Positions 6,139-13,117 of a stretch of 16,196 nucleotides of DNA are shown here, piece by piece; within the stretch, counting starts at the first letter, position 1; each line of letters begins with the position of its first letter. This DNA comes from an uncultured Finegoldia sp. (GTDB lineage: Bacteria; Bacillota; Clostridia; Tissierellales; Peptoniphilaceae). The notes below the pieces were generated by a model that was not told where the DNA came from, searched no databases, and was given only the letters and a program-made list of their open reading frames with translations. The stretch lies in assembly GCF_900766215.1 (NCBI RefSeq), contig NZ_CAAFUQ010000074.1, positions 1-16,196 on the forward strand, written 5' to 3'. The position numbers and the translations under genes were made by a program.

Positions 6139-7415
6139 GTATTGCAGCTATTAAAGTTTTTACTACATTTTTAGTTATTGTGCTTTTGCAAACGACTATT
6201 TCTTATGTTTTTTTCAATGAATATTTTATCAATATAAGGAAAAATAGTATTCTTTTCTTCAGCTTTTTTATTATCATACTTATGGATAAATTCATGGGAA
6301 ATTCTACTTTTCTTAAATTGTCGTTTTTAACTGTAGCAAATCTAGCTATTTCATTTATGTTTTTTGATGGGACAGCTTACAAGAAAGTTTTTTATGTCAT
6401 TAGTTTTATTTGTAATTTCACTTTATATGAAGTTGTAGGACTAAGCTTTTTTAGGTCAAGCATATACAAAGATTTTTTTGACATAGATTTTTCTTTTTAT
6501 TACATAATTTTGTACTTAGCTTTTTTGGGATTGTTTTATGTGTACATAAAATTCATAAAAGATGGCAGTTACGAAAATTTTGACTTGGACAATACTGAAT
6601 ATTTGATTCTTACTATTGTATTTCTTTGCAACCTTGTAATGCTCATGGTACTAGGAGATTATTCTTATAAAGTAAGTATTGTTTTAATATTCGTTGCGAT
6701 TCTTTCGGATTTCTGTTATGTTTTTTTTCACAGGAAAATCAAAGAAAAGAATTTGATTATGTCTAAATACCAAGTTGTAGATGAACAAAACAAAATTCTA
6801 AAAAGAGAGATAGAAAATGAGGCAAATTTTAGGAGATTAAAACATGATTTAAAAAACACTTTGCTTCAGGTTGATATGAATATCAAAAGTGGTGACACTA
6901 ATCTTGCAATAGCTCAAATTGAAAATATAGTCGGACAAAAATTGGATTATCCAACTTATCTTAGTGGATTGACAGAGATTGATTATCTATTAAGTATGAA
7001 AATTCAAAAAATGGAACAACTAAATATAAAACATAAAATATCACTTCAAATCCCAAAGGACTTAAATATAAAGGAAATCTCAATAGATTTGTCTGCGATA
7101 ATAGGAAATTTAATAGATAATGCTATTGAGGCAGTTGAACGACTTGGAGATGTCGACTCTCCGATTATAATAAAACTGATATATCGAGATGAAAAAATAT
7201 ATGTATATACTGAAAATCCTTCTGAAAAACTTGAAGAAGATTTCTCGAAAGACTTTATAAAGTCTTCAAAATCGGATAGATTTGGAGTTGGGATAAAAAG
7301 TATAAAGTTGCGTTTAGAAAAATTAAAAGGATTTTATAATTTTAAATATGAAGATGGCTTTTTTAAGGTTTTGATTATTGTACCTTGTAAACTGCAAAAA
7401 ACAAAATCTTCATAA
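6135..7415 (+). CDS. GHKL sensor histidine kinase (AgrC-like)
   Basis: The 426-residue protein begins with about six membrane segments (roughly residues 5-195). A coiled linker and a kinase core follow. The H-box 'R-R-L-K-H-D-L-K-N' places the phospho-histidine at H237. The N-box 'G-N-L-I-D-N-A-I-E-A' contains N325 and N329, and a G-box 'F-G-V-G-I-K-S-I' closes the ATP site. This polytopic sensor with an HPK10/GHKL core is the AgrC/ComD arrangement, which detects secreted peptides and phosphorylates a LytTR regulator, here the upstream overlapping gene. No gene for an AgrB-like processing protease or a peptide precursor is visible nearby, so the ligand may come from elsewhere or its gene may have been lost. 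The kinase motifs are intact. Confidence 0.9.
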   Translation: MSIAAIKVFTTFLVIVLLQTTISYVFFNEYFINIRKNSILFFSFFIIILMDKFMGNSTFLKLSFLTVANLAISFMFFDGTAYKKVFYVISFICNFTLYEVVGLSFFRSSIYKDFFDIDFSFYYIILYLAFLGLFYVYIKFIKDGSYENFDLDNTEYLILTIVFLCNLVMLMVLGDYSYKVSIVLIFVAILSDFCYVFFHRKIKEKNLIMSKYQVVDEQNKILKREIENEANFRRLKHDLKNTLLQVDMNIKSGDTNLAIAQIENIVGQKLDYPTYLSGLTEIDYLLSMKIQKMEQLNIKHKISLQIPKDLNIKEISIDLSAIIGNLIDNAIEAVERLGDVDSPIIIKLIYRDEKIYVYTENPSEKLEEDFSKDFIKSSKSDRFGVGIKSIKLRLEKLKGFYNFKYEDGFFKVLIIVPCKLQKTKSS

Positions 7416-7430
7416 AAAATCGAAGAATTA

Positions 7431-7480
7431 AACGAGTATTGAAAATTAGATTAAAAACTAATTTTGATGCTCGTTTTTTT
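7431..7480 (+). terminator. Rho-independent terminator after the sensor kinase gene
   Basis: ACGAGTATTGAAAATTAG pairs with CTAATTTTGATGCTCGT, with a minor bulge, around an A-rich loop and is followed by seven T residues. It separates the two-component pair from the downstream protease/ABC genes, so those form a separate transcription unit. Confidence 0.85.
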
Positions 7481-7510
7481 AATACAACTTTTTAGGCTAT
7501 TTAATACATT

Positions 7511-7542
7511 TTGAAAATCCAATTAAAAATCCATTGTATAAT
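7511..7542 (+). promoter_or_regulatory. Putative regulated promoter of the protease/ABC operon
   Basis: A perfect TATAAT at 7537-7542 is preceded by TTGAAA at 7511-7516, a spacing of 20 bp that is too long for strong unaided activity. AAAATCCA occurs twice, at 7514-7521 and 7526-7533, in the spacer. A weak promoter with a short direct repeat next to a LytTR regulator operon fits an activated promoter, but the 12-bp period is not the usual LytTR spacing. Confidence 0.4.
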
Positions 7543-7567
7543 CAATTTGAAAGTAGAGGTGAGGTGT

Positions 7568-8191
7568 ATGGAGATAAAAAAACGTAGAAATTATGATTTT
7601 AGTTTTTTAAATGTAAATGAGAAAAATCCTTTAGTAATAGCGATGTCGTTGGTAGTCATCAATTTGTTATCACTGTTAACGCTTATAATTCTTTTATCGT
7701 ATGTAAAAGTATCTAATCCGTTTTTAATGTTGACAGTACCAACTGTGATTTCATTTATTACACTTCCAAAATTATTATTAAAATGTCTCAATATTGAAGA
7801 TAATTTGGATGTATTCAGATATTTAAAAACTTCAAGTGTAATTTTTATATCTTTTGTAGCCGTCTATCTTTTAATATTTAGATCGAAACTTGATATGACA
7901 TTTGTGGGGTTTTGGATAGTACATTATCTAATTGTTGCCACAGGCGAGGAGTACATATACAGGCATCTTTTAATTAGTCTGTTATCTAAAAAAATGAGTA
8001 TCATTATTTCTTGTGCTATATCAAGTATTGTTTTCGCATTTATCCTTCATAATAACGAAGATTTTTTAACAAACTTAGTAATCAGATTACCTTTGGCGCT
8101 TATGTTATCGGGGATTTATGTCAAAACAAAAAGTTTAAGCTTACCTATTGTCATACACGCAATCTACAATTTATTAGTAATGATTGTTTAG
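7568..8191 (+). CDS. CPBP-family intramembrane glutamic protease
   Basis: This 207-residue membrane protein has about six hydrophobic segments and all three CPBP (CAAX-protease/bacteriocin-processing) motifs: E127-E128-x-x-x-R132 in 'G-E-E-Y-I-Y-R', H161 in 'F-A-F-I-L-H', and H197-x-x-x-N201 near the C-terminus. Relatives cut prenylated or membrane peptides in eukaryotes. In Firmicutes they are often found in bacteriocin clusters, as immunity or processing factors. A longer frame from TTG 7511 exists, but ATG 7568 follows GAGGTGAGG at good spacing and is preferred. It is the first gene of the unit after the kinase terminator, eight bases before the next gene. Its position beside an AgrC/AgrA-type pair and exporter genes suggests a role in peptide maturation or self-protection; that is inference. 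Confidence 0.87.
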   Translation: MEIKKRRNYDFSFLNVNEKNPLVIAMSLVVINLLSLLTLIILLSYVKVSNPFLMLTVPTVISFITLPKLLLKCLNIEDNLDVFRYLKTSSVIFISFVAVYLLIFRSKLDMTFVGFWIVHYLIVATGEEYIYRHLLISLLSKKMSIIISCAISSIVFAFILHNNEDFLTNLVIRLPLALMLSGIYVKTKSLSLPIVIHAIYNLLVMIV

Positions 8192-8199
8192 GAGGATTT

Positions 8200-8643
8200 A
8201 TGAAAAAAAATATTTTAGTTTTGGTTATATCTTCAGTAGCGCTGAGCTTTTTGATAGTAAAAGTATCAACGACTGTAAATTCATTAAATGTTGTGACGTT
8301 TTTAGTTTTTGGAGCTATTTTACCGGCGTTGGTTTCATCAATAATGGGCTGTTCACTTATAAATATTTTAAAAATTCAAAAAGATAAAATAAGAATAATA
8401 GGCTCTGGAATTTTTGCCCTTGTATATTCAGTTTGTTATTTTATTTTTATAAAATTGATCAATTTGGATTTTACAGCTATAGCTAGAAATTCTCAGAGTT
8501 TATCTAACAATTCTTCAATACAAATTAACTCTGTAAGCAGTCAGTCGCTACTTACAACAGGTTTGATTAATTTCTTCTTGGTATTTTCTTTGATAGTAAT
8601 ATTTTTAAAAATAAAAGAAAAAGCAGGTGAAAGATATGTATAA
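8200..8643 (+). CDS. Small membrane protein of unknown function
   Basis: I do not recognise this 147-residue protein. It has four hydrophobic segments (about residues 4-21, 30-55, 68-88 and 118-137). A polar serine/asparagine-rich loop of about 25 residues (93-117) separates the third and fourth, and the C-terminus is short and basic. AGGAGG precedes the ATG at good spacing. It lies eight bases after the CPBP protease and overlaps the next frame by eight bases, so the three are co-translated. Small four-helix membrane proteins in such clusters are often immunity proteins or accessory export proteins, but nothing in the sequence proves this. There is no cleavable signal peptide with an obvious mature domain, so it is not a likely secreted peptide. 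Confidence 0.7.
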   Translation: MKKNILVLVISSVALSFLIVKVSTTVNSLNVVTFLVFGAILPALVSSIMGCSLINILKIQKDKIRIIGSGIFALVYSVCYFIFIKLINLDFTAIARNSQSLSNNSSIQINSVSSQSLLTTGLINFFLVFSLIVIFLKIKEKAGERYV

Positions 8644-8878
8644 AAATCCTAATGTTAAAACAGAAAAATTTAACGGAGCAAATCTTCTGATTAATACAGC
8701 AAATTCAGCTGTATTAGGGCTTGACGATAAAACTTATGAAGAATATCTGGAAATTTTACAAGATAAAAATGTCAATGAAGATTTGTATGAGTTTTTAGTA
8801 GAAAATGAATTCATTAAAAAAGTTAATGAGTTTACAAAAGGTGTCAATGTTAAAAATGCTTACATACACATAACATAG
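8636..8878 (+). pseudogene. N-terminal remnant of a probable radical SAM peptide maturase
   Basis: The 80-codon frame starts at ATG 8636 behind AGGTGA, overlaps the preceding gene by eight bases and stops at TAG 8876. A slightly longer GTG start (8627) would overlap the ribosome binding site. The first half, with 'F-N-G-A-N-L-L-I-N-T-A-N-S-A-V-L-G-L-D', followed by a helical acidic region, resembles the leader-binding N-terminus seen before radical SAM/SPASM peptide maturases. Its last residues, 'K-N-A-Y-I-H-I-T', match the strand that normally runs directly into the CxxxCxxC iron-sulfur motif. Here a stop follows instead, and the DNA continues as a truncated ABC-transporter gene in another frame. 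The whole catalytic barrel is therefore missing. If translated, the product would at most bind a leader peptide. The family assignment rests on pattern recognition of a short stretch. Confidence 0.5.
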
Positions 8879-10041
8879 ATGAATTAAGCGCGAAGTATTC
8901 AAAAAATAAAGATAAATTTCTGGAAAAGATTAAAGATGTTTTTGAATCAATGGATTTAATACATACTTATGGAATTGAATCAAAAATTCTAAAACAATTT
9001 GATACGTCTTTGGAAGAATTAGAAAGGTCATTATACTTATTCAACACTAGCTTAGGACTTTATTCACAGATAATTGGTCTAGGCAACTACATCATAATAG
9101 CCATCTCATTTTCTCTTGGAGGATATTTTGTAATAAATGGGAAATTAACAGTAGGTGGCCTTATTGCGATAACACAAATCATAAATATGATGATGGGTCC
9201 GATAGGAGAATCTACAACAGCAATTATGGAAATTAAAGGAGCCAGTAAAATAAAGGATAAAATAACAAATTTACTATCCTACACAAAGACAAATGACTTT
9301 TATATTACAGAAAATGCCTTTGACTCTATAAAACTAGATAATGTGTGCTATAAAAATGATGATTCTGAGTTTTCGTTGAATAATATAAATCTCAAAATTG
9401 AGAAAAATAAAAAATATGTAATACTTGGTCATAGCGGTAGTGGTAAATCGACATTGCTAAAAATTTTGGCAAATATTTTATCAAATACTTCTGGGAATCT
9501 GTACCTAAATGAAAGTGAGTACTCAATTCATAAGAACATATCGCAGATGATTTCTTTTGTATCCCAAGAAACATTTATATTCAACGATACATTGAAAAAT
9601 AACATTACCTTATACAACGAGTATTCTGATGAAGAAATAAATAAAGCGATAGAATTCTCCTTGCTCGAGAATTTAAAGGATAGAAAGATACAACAGGAAT
9701 CAAACTTGCAGGATACCTTGTCAGGTGGTGAAAGGAAGAAAATTGGTCTTGCAAGAGCAATTCTTAATGATACAGATGTAATTCTATTAGACGAATTGAA
9801 CTCGTCTCTTGATTCTACTAGTTCAAAAATTTTAGAGGATAGAATTTTTGATTTGAAAGACAAAACCATCGTCATGGTTACTCATAAGATTAATTATCAT
9901 AATTTAGTTAAAGCAGATGAAATAATCTGCATGGATGATGGAGAGATTGTAGAAAACGGAAACTTGGAAGAATTATTGGAAAAACAGGGTTATTTTTATA
10001 GAAATTTTGGAGAATTATATGGAAAATATTTTAGAGATTAA
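8875..10041 (+). pseudogene. 5'-truncated exporter-type ABC protein (partial membrane domain plus ATPase)
   Basis: This frame is open from about 8854 but has no start codon with a ribosome binding site; the first ATG is at 8950. From 8875 it reads 'I-D-E-L-S-A-K-Y', then a helix ending 'H-T-Y-G-I-E-S-K', typical of the middle of an ABC exporter membrane domain, and then the last two membrane segments. A complete ATPase follows: Walker A 'G-H-S-G-S-G-K-S-T' (about 9427-9453), signature 'L-S-G-G-E' (9718-9732), Walker B 'I-L-L-D-E' (9781-9795) and H-loop 'V-T-H-K'. Family members have about 570-600 residues with six membrane segments; roughly the first four segments are absent. A peptide exporter of the bacteriocin/RiPP type is likely for the parent gene. 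The ATPase motifs are undamaged, so a short product from 8950 might still be made, but transport is unlikely. Confidence 0.75.
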
Positions 10042-10903
10042 TAATTTAAGGAAGTCTTACAAAGATGTGTTGATTTTAGATGATGTGAATTTTAGTCTTA
10101 AACCTAAAGAGATTGTGGGTTTAGTAGGGGCAAATGGAGCAGGGAAAACAACTTTGATGAAGACGATATTGGGATTTATTTTTAAAGATAGTGGCGAGAT
10201 AAAATTTTTAAACGATCAATCTTATAGCAATAAACATGAATTAATGAGTAAGATAGGATTTTTAGTAGACACAAGACTTTATGAGAATTTAACAGCAGAG
10301 GAAAATATTCAAATTCAAATTCTTTACAGAAATTTGAAAAATGAAAAAGAAACTTGGGATAGAGCTAACTATTTATTAGAACTTGTGGGGCTAAAAGGTG
10401 TCAAGAAAAAGGTGTCTGATTATTCGTTTGGGATGAAACAAAGACTAAGTCTAACTTTGGCGCTACTTGGAGATGTGAAGTTGCTTATATTAGATGAGCC
10501 GTTTGTTGGACTTGATCCGAACGGTATAAATGGGGTGAAGAAATTTATTAAAGAGATTGTTGAAAAAGAAGAGATTGCACTTCTGATTTCTTCGCATCAA
10601 ATGAAGGAAATAGACGAATTGTGTGATAGGTTTTTATTCTTGGAAAACAAAAAAATAAGAAATCACAACTTAAACAAAGAAAAAATGTATGTAATAGAAA
10701 TTTCAAACAAAACACCAAACTTAGAAATACATTATAAGAACATTGTCTCAAAAGACAACAAAATACTTGTAAGTGATAAAAATCAATTAAACAAAACCTT
10801 TAAGATATTGGCGGATAAAAATATTGAGATAAAGGATATTTTAATTGAATCTGATTCTATAAACAAGTTATTCGATGAGGTGAAAAATGAAAAACATAGT
10901 TAA
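10019..10903 (+). CDS. ABC transporter ATP-binding protein (ABC-2/BcrA type)
   Basis: This 294-residue cytoplasmic ATPase has Walker A 'G-A-N-G-A-G-K-T' at 37-44, the signature 'S-F-G-M-K-Q-R' at 136-142, Walker B 'L-L-I-L-D-E-P' at 155-161 and the switch histidine H193 in 'S-S-H-Q'. A C-terminal extension of about 90 residues is typical of drug/bacitracin-resistance and lantibiotic-immunity ATPases (BcrA/LanF-like). It pairs with the ABC-2 permease encoded next, with which it overlaps by 17 bases. ATG 10019 is preferred over the in-frame TTG 10007 because GGAG (10009-10012) stands six bases upstream. It overlaps the end of the preceding truncated ABC gene by 23 bases. The likely role is export of, or protection against, a membrane-active peptide, inferred from context. 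The substrate is unknown. Confidence 0.87.
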   Translation: MENILEINNLRKSYKDVLILDDVNFSLKPKEIVGLVGANGAGKTTLMKTILGFIFKDSGEIKFLNDQSYSNKHELMSKIGFLVDTRLYENLTAEENIQIQILYRNLKNEKETWDRANYLLELVGLKGVKKKVSDYSFGMKQRLSLTLALLGDVKLLILDEPFVGLDPNGINGVKKFIKEIVEKEEIALLISSHQMKEIDELCDRFLFLENKKIRNHNLNKEKMYVIEISNKTPNLEIHYKNIVSKDNKILVSDKNQLNKTFKILADKNIEIKDILIESDSINKLFDEVKNEKHS

Positions 10904-11636
10904 AGCAGAATTATTCAAGCTTAAAAAGAGTAAGGCTTTCTTGTTGATTTTACTTCTGAATTTTGTGTCGATATTGTATGGAGCAGGGGTTAAATTTGGA
11001 TGGAGTTTTGTAGCGTTTAAAGGGCAATTTGACATATGCAGATATGTATTTACAATATGGCAGTTGTATTTCATACTTGGTGTCCCAATGATAATCTTAA
11101 TGTATACTGGATCGAAAATATTAGGAGACGAAATTCAAAAAGGTCAAATCATTTTAGAAGTAGCGCCAGTAGCCGATAGAAAAAAGCTTATCTGCGGGAA
11201 ATTTGTATCGATGATTTACATGACAGTTTTTTACTTTATGACGAATATAGGTTTCAATATTTTGGCTTATTTAATCTTTGTTAAGGGAACAAATTATGCT
11301 GTAAGTGGAAATTTGTTTACTAAAGATAACTTCGACATTTTAGTTCAAATATTGTTTGGGTTTTTAGAAGTTTATTTTCTGGTAATCTCAGCAATGTTAG
11401 TTTCCATTGATAAAGGAGCGATAGTCGCAACATTAAGTTCGATAGGGTTATATGTTGTTACATCGCTATTAACAAGAGCGAAAACAATAGACAAATTTAT
11501 CATAGGATATTTTAATTTAAAATCAGATAATATCATAAATCCAGAAACTATATTGATTCAATTGGGAGTATTTGCAGTATGTATAAGTTTAATAATTTAT
11601 GTTTCCATTCGAAAATTTAGGAAGAAAGATTTATAG
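10887..11636 (+). CDS. ABC-2 type permease
   Basis: The 249-residue membrane protein begins 'M-K-N-I-V-K-A-E-L-F-K-L-K-K-S-K-A-F', the characteristic cytosolic start of ABC-2 permeases. About six hydrophobic segments follow (near 17-33, 54-75, 105-135, 150-175, 182-198 and 225-243). A conserved-type 'G-D-E-I-Q-K-G-Q-I' loop after the second segment probably contacts the ATPase. GAGGTGA precedes the ATG at good spacing, inside the end of the ATPase gene, so the two are translationally coupled and form the transporter. Such permeases work as pairs with BcrA-like ATPases in antibiotic or lantibiotic self-immunity. It is the last gene of the unit, followed by a terminator. It shows no sign of truncation. 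Confidence 0.83.
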   Translation: MKNIVKAELFKLKKSKAFLLILLLNFVSILYGAGVKFGWSFVAFKGQFDICRYVFTIWQLYFILGVPMIILMYTGSKILGDEIQKGQIILEVAPVADRKKLICGKFVSMIYMTVFYFMTNIGFNILAYLIFVKGTNYAVSGNLFTKDNFDILVQILFGFLEVYFLVISAMLVSIDKGAIVATLSSIGLYVVTSLLTRAKTIDKFIIGYFNLKSDNIINPETILIQLGVFAVCISLIIYVSIRKFRKKDL

Positions 11637-11658
11637 TAAATAATTAACAACAAAGTAG

Positions 11659-11705
11659 TCCATTGCATTAAATTTTATTTAAAGATTGATGCGATGGATT
11701 TTTTT
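11659..11705 (+). terminator. Rho-independent terminator after the ABC-2 permease gene
   Basis: TCCATTGCAT (11659-11668) pairs with ATGCGATGGA (11689-11698), with one G-U pair, around a 20-base AT-rich loop, followed by a run of T. It ends the protease/ABC unit. Confidence 0.65.
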
Positions 11706-11734
11706 GATGAGTGATTTACAAGTTTTTCTGTTTT
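11706..11734 (+). repeat. Fragment of the inner right arm of the hairpin repeat
   Basis: The 29 bases beginning GATGAGTGATTTACAAG are nearly identical to 2093-2121 of hairpin copy 2, with three differences. No partner arm is present, so this looks like a remnant of another copy next to copy 3. Confidence 0.5.
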
Positions 11735-11771
11735 GCTTTTTGTTATTCATATTTTGTGTTGCAGTGAAATA

Positions 11772-11953
11772 AAAGCAGATTACCAGTTTTGCTAAGAATA
11801 TCATATGGAGAAAATAATCATAAAATCAAGCGAAGTGAACCGTTAAAAAATTGTGCTGTCCGAGCGTCAGCGAGTTCACAATTTTAGGTTCACAAGTGAT
11901 GATTTTATTTATTTTCGTAGTCTAGATATTCGTGCAAACTGGTTTTCTGCTTT
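11772..11953 (+). repeat. Long hairpin repeat, copy 3 (outer stem type A, inner part as copy 1)
   Basis: This 182-bp hairpin has outer arms 11772-11792 and 11934-11953, the same as in copy 2. The interior, in contrast, matches the reverse complement of copy 1 over long blocks: AAGCGAAGTGAACCGTTAAA (11828-11847), 'TTCACAATTTTAGGTTCACA' (11874-11893) and TAGTCTAGATATTCG (11919-11933). The middle arms 'AAGCGAAGTGAACC' and 'GGTTCACAAGTGAT' pair, as do AAAATTGTG and CACAATTTT. It is thus a mosaic of copies 1 and 2. A shared CAGTGAAATA just outside the left arm (11762-11771) also occurs beside copy 1 on the opposite strand. A 66-codon frame across it is a by-product of the repeat, not a gene. Confidence 0.8.
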
Positions 11954-12037
11954 CTTTTTTATGAAACTACCTTCCACAATCAATCACCCATTTTCACATC
12001 GACAACCTAAAATACTACTAGAAAAATTTCACAATGA

Positions 12038-12046
12038 TGGTATAAT
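12038..12046 (+). promoter_or_regulatory. Extended -10 promoter of the AEC transporter gene
   Basis: TGGTATAAT is a perfect extended -10 about 20-30 bases before the AEC transporter reading frame. No clear -35 is present at the normal distance. Confidence 0.5.
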
Positions 12047-12067
12047 AAAATAATTGAGTATTAAGGA

Positions 12068-13009
12068 GTGGGTTTTATTTTTTTAGTTACGTTACAGCAG
12101 ATTTTGATTATGTTTGTATTCATGGCGATGGGATATATTTTTGCAAGAACTGGGTTTTTCAGCAGAGAAACCATTCGTGAAATGACAGGTTTTGTAATGT
12201 ATGTGGTGGGATCAAGTGTTATTATCAACGCGTTTAACAGGCCTGTTTCACCTGAACTTTTGAATAATTTTGGTATGACTGCCTTCGCTGCGGTGGTTTT
12301 GATGGGTTCATCTATTTTGATTTCTCATTTTTTGTTCAAATTCGATAGATTTTCTAAAAACGAAAATTTAAGTACGTATAAGTTCGCATCTGTTTACAGC
12401 AATTGTGGTTTTATGGGGATTCCTTTGATTGAAGCGTTGCTTGGTGCGGATGGAACTTTTTTCGCTATTCCTTATTTGGCGGTGTTCAATATTTTGTTGT
12501 GGAGTCATGGAATTGGTTTGTACGAGATGACTGGAAACGGCAAGATTCAATGGAATAAGGTTGTGAAAAATCCATGTATTATTTCTTCTGTTTTGGGATT
12601 TGTTTTGTTTTTCTTCGGGGTTATTTACAAAATGCCGAATGTGGTTACTAAGCCTGTTTTTTACTTGGCGAGTATGAATACGCCACTTAGTATGATAATT
12701 ATCGGGGCGAATTTCGTCAGTATTACGGAGCCTTTTCACAGGGATAAAATGGCATGGGAAGTCTCTTGTATCAGAAATATTTTGTTTCCTTTGATTTATA
12801 TCGCAATTTTGTTAATTATTCCGATGAATACAGATGCAAAGATTGCAACATTGGCGATGGCATCAGCTCCGATTGCAGGAGTGAGCGTGCTTTTCTGTTT
12901 AATGTTTGATAAATCTACGGATTTTCCATCAAGGGCTTTGTGTTTGTCGACGATATTTTCAGTGGTGACTTTGCCGGTGATAATTACGATTGGCAGTTTA
13001 TTCCTTTAA
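12068..13009 (+). CDS. AEC-family transporter (auxin efflux carrier / malate permease type)
   Basis: This 313-residue membrane protein has about ten hydrophobic segments and AEC hallmarks. The first helix ends 'G-Y-I-F-A-R-T-G-F-F', an 'S-N-C-G-F-M-G-I-P-L' block with the conserved N-x-G-F-x-G-x-P pattern lies near residues 110-120, and 'A-S-A-P-I-A-G-V-S-V' lies near the C-terminus. Bacterial members carry organic acids such as malate, malonate or lactate, but the cargo is not predictable from sequence. The start is unclear. GTG 12068 overlaps the ribosome binding site AAGGAG (12063-12068). The best-spaced in-frame codon is ATT at 12077, giving 'M-F-L-V-T-L-Q-Q-I'. The next ATG (12110) would cut into the first helix. 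The gene stands alone between hairpin copy 3 and the PTS operon. Confidence 0.85.
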   Translation: MGFIFLVTLQQILIMFVFMAMGYIFARTGFFSRETIREMTGFVMYVVGSSVIINAFNRPVSPELLNNFGMTAFAAVVLMGSSILISHFLFKFDRFSKNENLSTYKFASVYSNCGFMGIPLIEALLGADGTFFAIPYLAVFNILLWSHGIGLYEMTGNGKIQWNKVVKNPCIISSVLGFVLFFFGVIYKMPNVVTKPVFYLASMNTPLSMIIIGANFVSITEPFHRDKMAWEVSCIRNILFPLIYIAILLIIPMNTDAKIATLAMASAPIAGVSVLFCLMFDKSTDFPSRALCLSTIFSVVTLPVIITIGSLFL

Positions 13010-13055
13010 ATTGGCAAAATTTTTTGAAACGCATATATAATCTAATGTAAATATA

Positions 13056-13089
13056 TGGTAAAATAAGGTTAACAATACTTTTGTTAACC
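13056..13089 (+). promoter_or_regulatory. PTS operon promoter with overlapping inverted repeat
   Basis: An extended -10, TGGTAAAAT (13056-13064), is followed three bases later by a perfect inverted repeat, GGTTAACAA (13067-13075) and TTGTTAACC (13081-13089), with a 5-base centre, and then 'AATATTTTTTTT'. The repeat covers the expected transcription start, a classical repressor position. With the T-run it could also act as a weak terminator for the AEC gene or an attenuator for the PTS genes. No regulator gene is adjacent. Confidence 0.5.
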
Positions 13090-13117
13090 AATATTTTTTT
13101 TGTAAAGAGGTGATAGT

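Noticed and set aside
8184..8387. A 67-codon frame overlapping the start of the small membrane protein
   Set aside because: It is out of frame with the gene that has the AGGAGG site at 8200 and reads as a shifted translation of its hydrophobic codons.
11853..12053. A 66-codon plus-strand frame in the gap before the AEC transporter
   Set aside because: It lies almost entirely in hairpin repeat copy 3 and its flank, has no ribosome binding site and resembles no protein. It is a by-product of the repeat.
13020..13040. Possible CcpA catabolite-response element near the PTS promoter
   Set aside because: The TGAAACG stretch lacks the spacing of the consensus and has no matching second half.
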